From: Clostridiaceae bacterium
GTDB taxonomy: Bacteria > Bacillota > Clostridia > Oscillospirales > QAMX01
Reading direction: 5' to 3'
Length of the DNA: 9,143 nucleotides
Assembly (NCBI GenBank): GCA_016297585.1
Contig: JAEDGJ010000094.1
Coordinates: 1-9,143 of the forward strand
In this document: positions 6,128 to 9,143 of the stretch, piece by piece
Layout of the letters: every line of letters begins with the position of its first letter
How positions within the stretch are numbered: the first letter of the stretch is position 1
Position numbers and translations under genes: made by a program
The notes under the pieces: model-generated
What the model was told of the DNA's origin: nothing
Databases searched by the model: none
The model's input: the letters and a program-made list of their open reading frames with translations, nothing else

Positions 6128-7646
6128 CGCCCGCGAAAAAGCGCCTGAAAAACCGCAGATCGCCCTCGCCGAGCGCCGCCGTCGCAAACAGCAGCGACAG
6201 ATACAGCACGCAGAACACCGCGATGCAGGCGACGAGCCCCGCCGCGTTCCGTGCAAGCCCCGCCGCGGCGAGGAGTCTGCCCCCGACCGCCGCCGCCGCC
6301 GCGCAGAACACGGGCTTATAGACCCATTCCGCCCGCGCCGGACGGATGCCCGTGACGCGCCAGAGCCGTCGCAGCGACAAAAACGGATTGGTGATGTTCG
6401 AGACGTACATCACGAGCATGAAGCCGAAAAATCCCGAATACGGGATCAGAAACCGGACCATCGCGACGCGGACGGCGGAGTCGAACAGGTTGTAGCGCAG
6501 CACGGCGCTCTGCTCGTCAAGCCCCTTGAGCATCCCGTCGACGATCGAGTCGAGATACATAAACGGCGTCAGCGGCGCGAGGATCAGCAGCACCCGCCCG
6601 ACCTCCTCGTTCCGGTAGACAAGCCGCGCAAGCTCCGACGGGAACGCGGCGAGCAGCCCCGCGACGAGGATCGACAGCAGCAGCGCGCACTGGATGACGC
6701 GGCGGATGGCGCCGTGCAGCGACCGGACACGTCCCGCCGCCCTCGCTTCGGCAAGCTCCGGGATGAGCAGCGACGCGAACGCCGAGACGAACGCCGCGGG
6801 ATAGAAGATCAGCGGCAGCGCCATGCCGCGCACCAGCCCGTACAGCTCGAGCGCGCGGGCATGGGACGCGCCGTGCACCTCGAGGCCGCGCGGGATCAGC
6901 GTGTTCTCCACCGTCCGCAGTCCCGCGCCGAGGCAGGCCGAGCCCGATACCGGCAGCGCGATTCGCAGAAGCCTTGGCAGCACCGGCTCCCCGCGCGCCG
7001 CTTCCCGGTGCCGCCGCAGCCGGTATGCCGCGGCGAGGAACACCAGCGACGCAAGCTCGGACGCCGTCGTGCCGGTGACGATCGCGGCGCAGCCCCATGC
7101 GACGCCGCGCGGCGCCCACCGTCCGGCGAGCGCGAAAAAGACCGCCATCTCGACGCCCTGCTCGAGCACGTCCGATACGGCGGGCAGCGCCGCGTCCCGT
7201 CTCGCATAGAAGTAGCCCTTGAGCACGGCGGCGGCGGACATGACCGGCAGCGCCGGCGCGAGGATGCGCAGCGGCAGCGCCGTGCGTGCATCCGCGAGGA
7301 AATGCGCGCCGATTGGGTCCGCGCCGAAAAACAGCAGCGCGCCCGCAAGCGTCCCGAGCGGCACCGCATAGCAGAGCGCGCGCGGCAGGACGCGGCGGTT
7401 TTCCCGTCCCGCGCCGATGTCCTCCGATACGACGCGCGTGACCGCCGTGGACAGCCCGGCCGTCGCCAGCGTGACGGCAAACAGGAACGCCGTCTGCGTC
7501 AGCGTGTAAAGCCCGATGCCCTCCGTTCCGACGCGTTCCGTCATATGGACGCGGTAGGACATCCCCGCCGTGCGCAGCAGCAGCGAAACCGCCGTCAAAA
7601 CGGCGGCGTTCAGCACGAGCTTCCGGCGGCCTGTGCCAATGGTCAA
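6099..7646 (-). CDS. spoVB: SpoVB-like oligosaccharide/lipid II flippase (MOP superfamily)
   Basis: The 515-residue protein is almost entirely hydrophobic helices, matching the roughly 14-helix MOP exporter fold and the usual SpoVB length. Recognisable marks are the N-terminal 'GTEGIGLYTLTQTAF' segment, a 'PLIFYPAAFVSAFASLLIPELAEA' type stretch near residue 285 (Pro-rich helix followed by Leu-Ile-Pro-Glu), and 'FMYLDSIVDGMLKGLDEQ' near 385. SpoVB is thought to carry cortex peptidoglycan precursors across the forespore outer membrane; other members move wall polysaccharides. The start is TTG at 7646, chosen because GGGGAGGGG (7655-7663) lies 8 bases upstream and the N-terminus then matches the family. 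A SigE-like element upstream favours the sporulation role. Its stop lies inside the convergent propeller gene. The MOP assignment is firm; SpoVB rather than a general flippase is the less certain step. Confidence 0.83.
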   Translation of the reverse strand: MTIGTGRRKLVLNAAVLTAVSLLLRTAGMSYRVHMTERVGTEGIGLYTLTQTAFLFAVTLATAGLSTAVTRVVSEDIGAGRENRRVLPRALCYAVPLGTLAGALLFFGADPIGAHFLADARTALPLRILAPALPVMSAAAVLKGYFYARRDAALPAVSDVLEQGVEMAVFFALAGRWAPRGVAWGCAAIVTGTTASELASLVFLAAAYRLRRHREAARGEPVLPRLLRIALPVSGSACLGAGLRTVENTLIPRGLEVHGASHARALELYGLVRGMALPLIFYPAAFVSAFASLLIPELAEARAAGRVRSLHGAIRRVIQCALLLSILVAGLLAAFPSELARLVYRNEEVGRVLLILAPLTPFMYLDSIVDGMLKGLDEQSAVLRYNLFDSAVRVAMVRFLIPYSGFFGFMLVMYVSNITNPFLSLRRLWRVTGIRPARAEWVYKPVFCAAAAAVGGRLLAAAGLARNAAGLVACIAVFCVLYLSLLFATAALGEGDLRFFRRFFAGVRAKPYKTS

Positions 7647-7654
7647 GACGCAGT

Positions 7655-7663
7655 CCCCTCCCC
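7655..7663 (-). promoter_or_regulatory. Strong ribosome-binding site that fixes the TTG start of spoVB
   Basis: GGGGAGGGG on the minus strand sits 8 bases before the TTG at 7646. It is the only purine-rich site in this stretch. There is no ATG or GTG start at a suitable distance, so it decides the rare start codon. Confidence 0.75.
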
Positions 7664-7681
7664 TTTTTTGCGGATCACCCT

Positions 7682-7711
7682 ATCGTATTCCGGTCCACGC
7701 GGTTTTTATGC
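7682..7711 (-). promoter_or_regulatory. Possible SigE-type promoter for spoVB
   Basis: On the minus strand GCATAAA (plus coordinates 7705-7711) is followed after 15 bp by AATACGAT (7682-7689). Compared with the SigE pattern (xCATATT, 13-15 bp, CATACAnT) the -10 differs at two positions. Transcription would start near 7675, about 28 bases before the TTG start, which suits the ribosome-binding site. B. subtilis spoVB is under SigE. The match is imperfect and could be chance. Confidence 0.4.
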
Positions 7712-7727
7712 CCCGGGCCGCCATTAC

Positions 7728-7735
7728 AAAGGAGA
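7728..7735 (+). promoter_or_regulatory. Ribosome-binding site of the UDP-GlcNAc 2-epimerase gene
   Basis: AAAGGAGA lies 11 bases before the ATG at 7747. It excludes earlier in-frame start codons, which would place extra, family-unlike residues ahead of the conserved KIRVLSVFGTRP N-terminus. No convincing SigA promoter for this gene was found in the gap 7647-7746. Confidence 0.8.
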
Positions 7736-7746
7736 TTATTTTTGTC

Positions 7747-8865
7747 ATGAGTAAAATTCGTGTTCTCTCCGTTTTCGGCACGCGTCCGGACGCGATCAAG
7801 ATGTGCCCGCTGGTGCTCGCGCTCGACCGCGACGAGCGGACGGAAAGCATCGTCTGCGTGACGGCGCAGCACCGGGAGATGCTCGATCAGGTGCTCGGCT
7901 GCTTCGGCGTCCGTCCGGACTACGACCTCAATATCATGAAGCCGCGCCAGACGCTGACGACGATCACCGAGGCCATCCTCGAAAAGCTCGAGCCGGTGCT
8001 GACCGACGCCGCGCCGGATATCGTGCTCGTCCACGGCGACACGTCGACGTCGTTTGTCGCCGCGCTCTGCGCGTTCTATCAGAAGATCCCCGTCGGCCAT
8101 GTCGAGGCGGGACTGCGCACCTTCGACCGCTATTCGCCGTTTCCCGAGGAGATGAACCGGCGCCTGACGGGCAGGCTCGCGACGCTGCACTTCGCGCCGA
8201 CCGAGCTAAACCGCGAGAATCTCGCCCGCGAGGGCATCACCGACGGCGTTACCGTGACCGGCAACACCGTCATCGATTCGATGAAATACACCGTGCGCGA
8301 GGACTATACGTTTGAGGACGAGACCCTGCGCGGCATCGATTTTGCCGACGGCAAAACCGTTCTTCTGACCGCGCACCGCCGCGAAAACCTCGGCGTGCCG
8401 ATGGAAAACATCTGCCGCGCCGTGCAGCGCCTGATCGCGCGCTATCCGGAGCTGCGTGTGATCTGGCCGGTGCACCTCAATCCCGCCGTGCGCGAGACGG
8501 CCTTTGGGATGCTGCGCGGACTGCCGCGCGTGACGCTCATCGAGCCGACGAACGTCGTCGATACGCACAACCTGATGGCCAAATGCGCGTTCGTCATGAC
8601 CGATTCCGGCGGCATCCAGGAGGAAGCGACCGCCGTGGGCGTGCCGACGCTCGTGCTGCGCACCGAGACCGAACGGCCCGAGGGGCTCGACACCGGCATC
8701 TTAAAGCTCGTCGGCGTGGAGGAGGACGCGATCTTCGATACCGCGTCGCGCCTGCTGTCCGACCCCGCCTTCTACGCGTCGATGGCCGGCGCGAAGAACC
8801 CCTACGGCGACGGCTTTGCGTCCGAGCGCATCATCGACGCGATCTGCGCGTGGAAGGGTGTGTGA
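7747..8865 (+). CDS. wecB: UDP-N-acetylglucosamine 2-epimerase, non-hydrolysing
   Basis: This 372-residue cytoplasmic enzyme (WecB/MnaA family) interconverts UDP-GlcNAc and UDP-ManNAc, the donor for teichoic-acid linkage units and some capsules. Its length is normal and the signature blocks are all present: FGTRPDAIKM (family usually has Glu where this has Asp), HREMLDQVL, VHGDTSTS with Asp98, GHVEAGLRT with Glu120, PFPEEMNR with Glu134, VTGNTVIDS, TAHRREN with His210, PVHLNP, and TDSGGIQEEA. Asp98, Glu120, Glu134 and His210 correspond to the catalytic residues Asp95, Glu117, Glu131 and His213 of the E. coli enzyme. The start is ATG at 7747 after a good AAAGGAG. It diverges from the flippase gene across a 100-bp gap and is followed 2 bp later by a phosphoesterase gene, probably in one transcript. 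In Gram-positive hosts the same gene is called mnaA. Confidence 0.97.
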   Translation: MSKIRVLSVFGTRPDAIKMCPLVLALDRDERTESIVCVTAQHREMLDQVLGCFGVRPDYDLNIMKPRQTLTTITEAILEKLEPVLTDAAPDIVLVHGDTSTSFVAALCAFYQKIPVGHVEAGLRTFDRYSPFPEEMNRRLTGRLATLHFAPTELNRENLAREGITDGVTVTGNTVIDSMKYTVREDYTFEDETLRGIDFADGKTVLLTAHRRENLGVPMENICRAVQRLIARYPELRVIWPVHLNPAVRETAFGMLRGLPRVTLIEPTNVVDTHNLMAKCAFVMTDSGGIQEEATAVGVPTLVLRTETERPEGLDTGILKLVGVEEDAIFDTASRLLSDPAFYASMAGAKNPYGDGFASERIIDAICAWKGV

Positions 8866-8867
8866 CG

Positions 8868-9143
8868 ATGGAAATCCTGGCACTTGCCGATTTTCACTAT
8901 GCCGGCGCCGGCGCGCGCTCGACGATCCCGACGCGAAGAGGCGACCTCGTGCCCGAGCTTCTCGCGAGTCTCTGTGCGCGCGAGACGGGGCTTGACGCCG
9001 TGATCGCGCTCGGCGACCTCGTCGAAAACGGGCTGCATCCGGGTGCCGCGGCCGACTTAGCGGCGCTCCGGGACGCGCTTGCCGCGTTTGGCGTGCCGGT
9101 GCTTGCCGTGCCGGGCAATCACGACCGCGACCCCGTGCTTTTT
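8868..9143 (+). CDS. Calcineurin-like metallophosphoesterase, N-terminal part (runs off the right edge)
   Basis: The first 92 residues are present. They carry the metal-binding motifs of the family in order: Asp8-x-His10 in 'ALADFHY', Gly49-Asp50 in 'ALGDLVENG', and Gly83-Asn84-His85-Asp86 in 'VPGNHD'. These residues hold two metal ions that hydrolyse phosphate esters. The later His ligands lie outside the window, so the substrate cannot be named. No signal peptide is visible, so it should be cytoplasmic. The ATG at 8868 comes 2 bp after the epimerase stop, with AAGGG (8854-8858) at a proper spacing inside the upstream gene; the two are almost certainly co-transcribed. Confidence 0.9.
   Translation, partial: MEILALADFHYAGAGARSTIPTRRGDLVPELLASLCARETGLDAVIALGDLVENGLHPGAAADLAALRDALAAFGVPVLAVPGNHDRDPVLF

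Noticed and set aside
6120..6180. A possible bidirectional terminator at the convergent junction
   Set aside because: No stable GC stem followed by a T run was found on either strand; the short A runs are not preceded by a hairpin.
4808..6256. A 482-codon open frame on the minus strand opposite the propeller gene
   Set aside because: Arg/Ala-rich composition without recognisable motifs; the plus frame has Asp boxes and the operon context.
7661..7693. A SigA promoter for the epimerase using TTGCGG at 7668 or TATTCC at 7686
   Set aside because: No -10 box occurs at 16-18 bp from any acceptable -35, so the promoter is left uncalled.
6714..7754. A 346-codon open frame on the plus strand opposite the flippase gene
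   Set aside because: Arg/Gln-rich with no motif, whereas the minus frame encodes the expected run of membrane helices.

Overview
The window is about two-thirds G+C and carries genes typical of an endospore-forming Firmicute, probably a high-GC member of the Clostridia. Two genes are sporulation-type: a YunB homologue and a SpoVB-like flippase. Both have an upstream element resembling the promoters read by the mother-cell factor SigE. Shine-Dalgarno sequences and SigA-type promoters (17-bp spacers) also fit a Gram-positive host. The genus cannot be named from this sequence. No rRNA, tRNA, CRISPR array, phage gene or insertion sequence was seen.

Layout. Positions 1-200 (minus) hold the start of a GNAT-type acetyltransferase running off the left edge. 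It diverges from yunB (371-1027, plus) across a 170-bp regulatory gap. ligA, the NAD-dependent DNA ligase (1097-3091), follows with its own promoter, whose -35 box overlaps the yunB stop codon. A new SigA-type promoter then drives an apparent two-gene unit. Its first gene (3160-4788) encodes a single-pass membrane protein with an outside domain resembling a dead HtrA/trypsin-like protease and a cytoplasmic FHA domain. Its second gene (4796-6127) encodes a cytoplasmic Asp-box beta-propeller protein of the sialidase superfamily. The spoVB-like gene (6099-7646, minus) converges on this unit and overlaps its last 29 bp. A non-hydrolysing UDP-GlcNAc 2-epimerase (7747-8865, plus) diverges from spoVB. 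It is followed 2 bp later by a calcineurin-like metallophosphoesterase that runs off the right edge.

How the genes fit together. ligA is housekeeping. yunB and the flippase point to spore-envelope or cortex assembly. The epimerase supplies UDP-ManNAc for wall polymers, so the flippase/epimerase pair could share an envelope theme, although they are divergently transcribed. The most unusual part is the FHA membrane protein and its propeller partner: a possible phosphothreonine-reading membrane sensor with a degenerate protease ectodomain. No kinase or phosphatase for it lies in this window.
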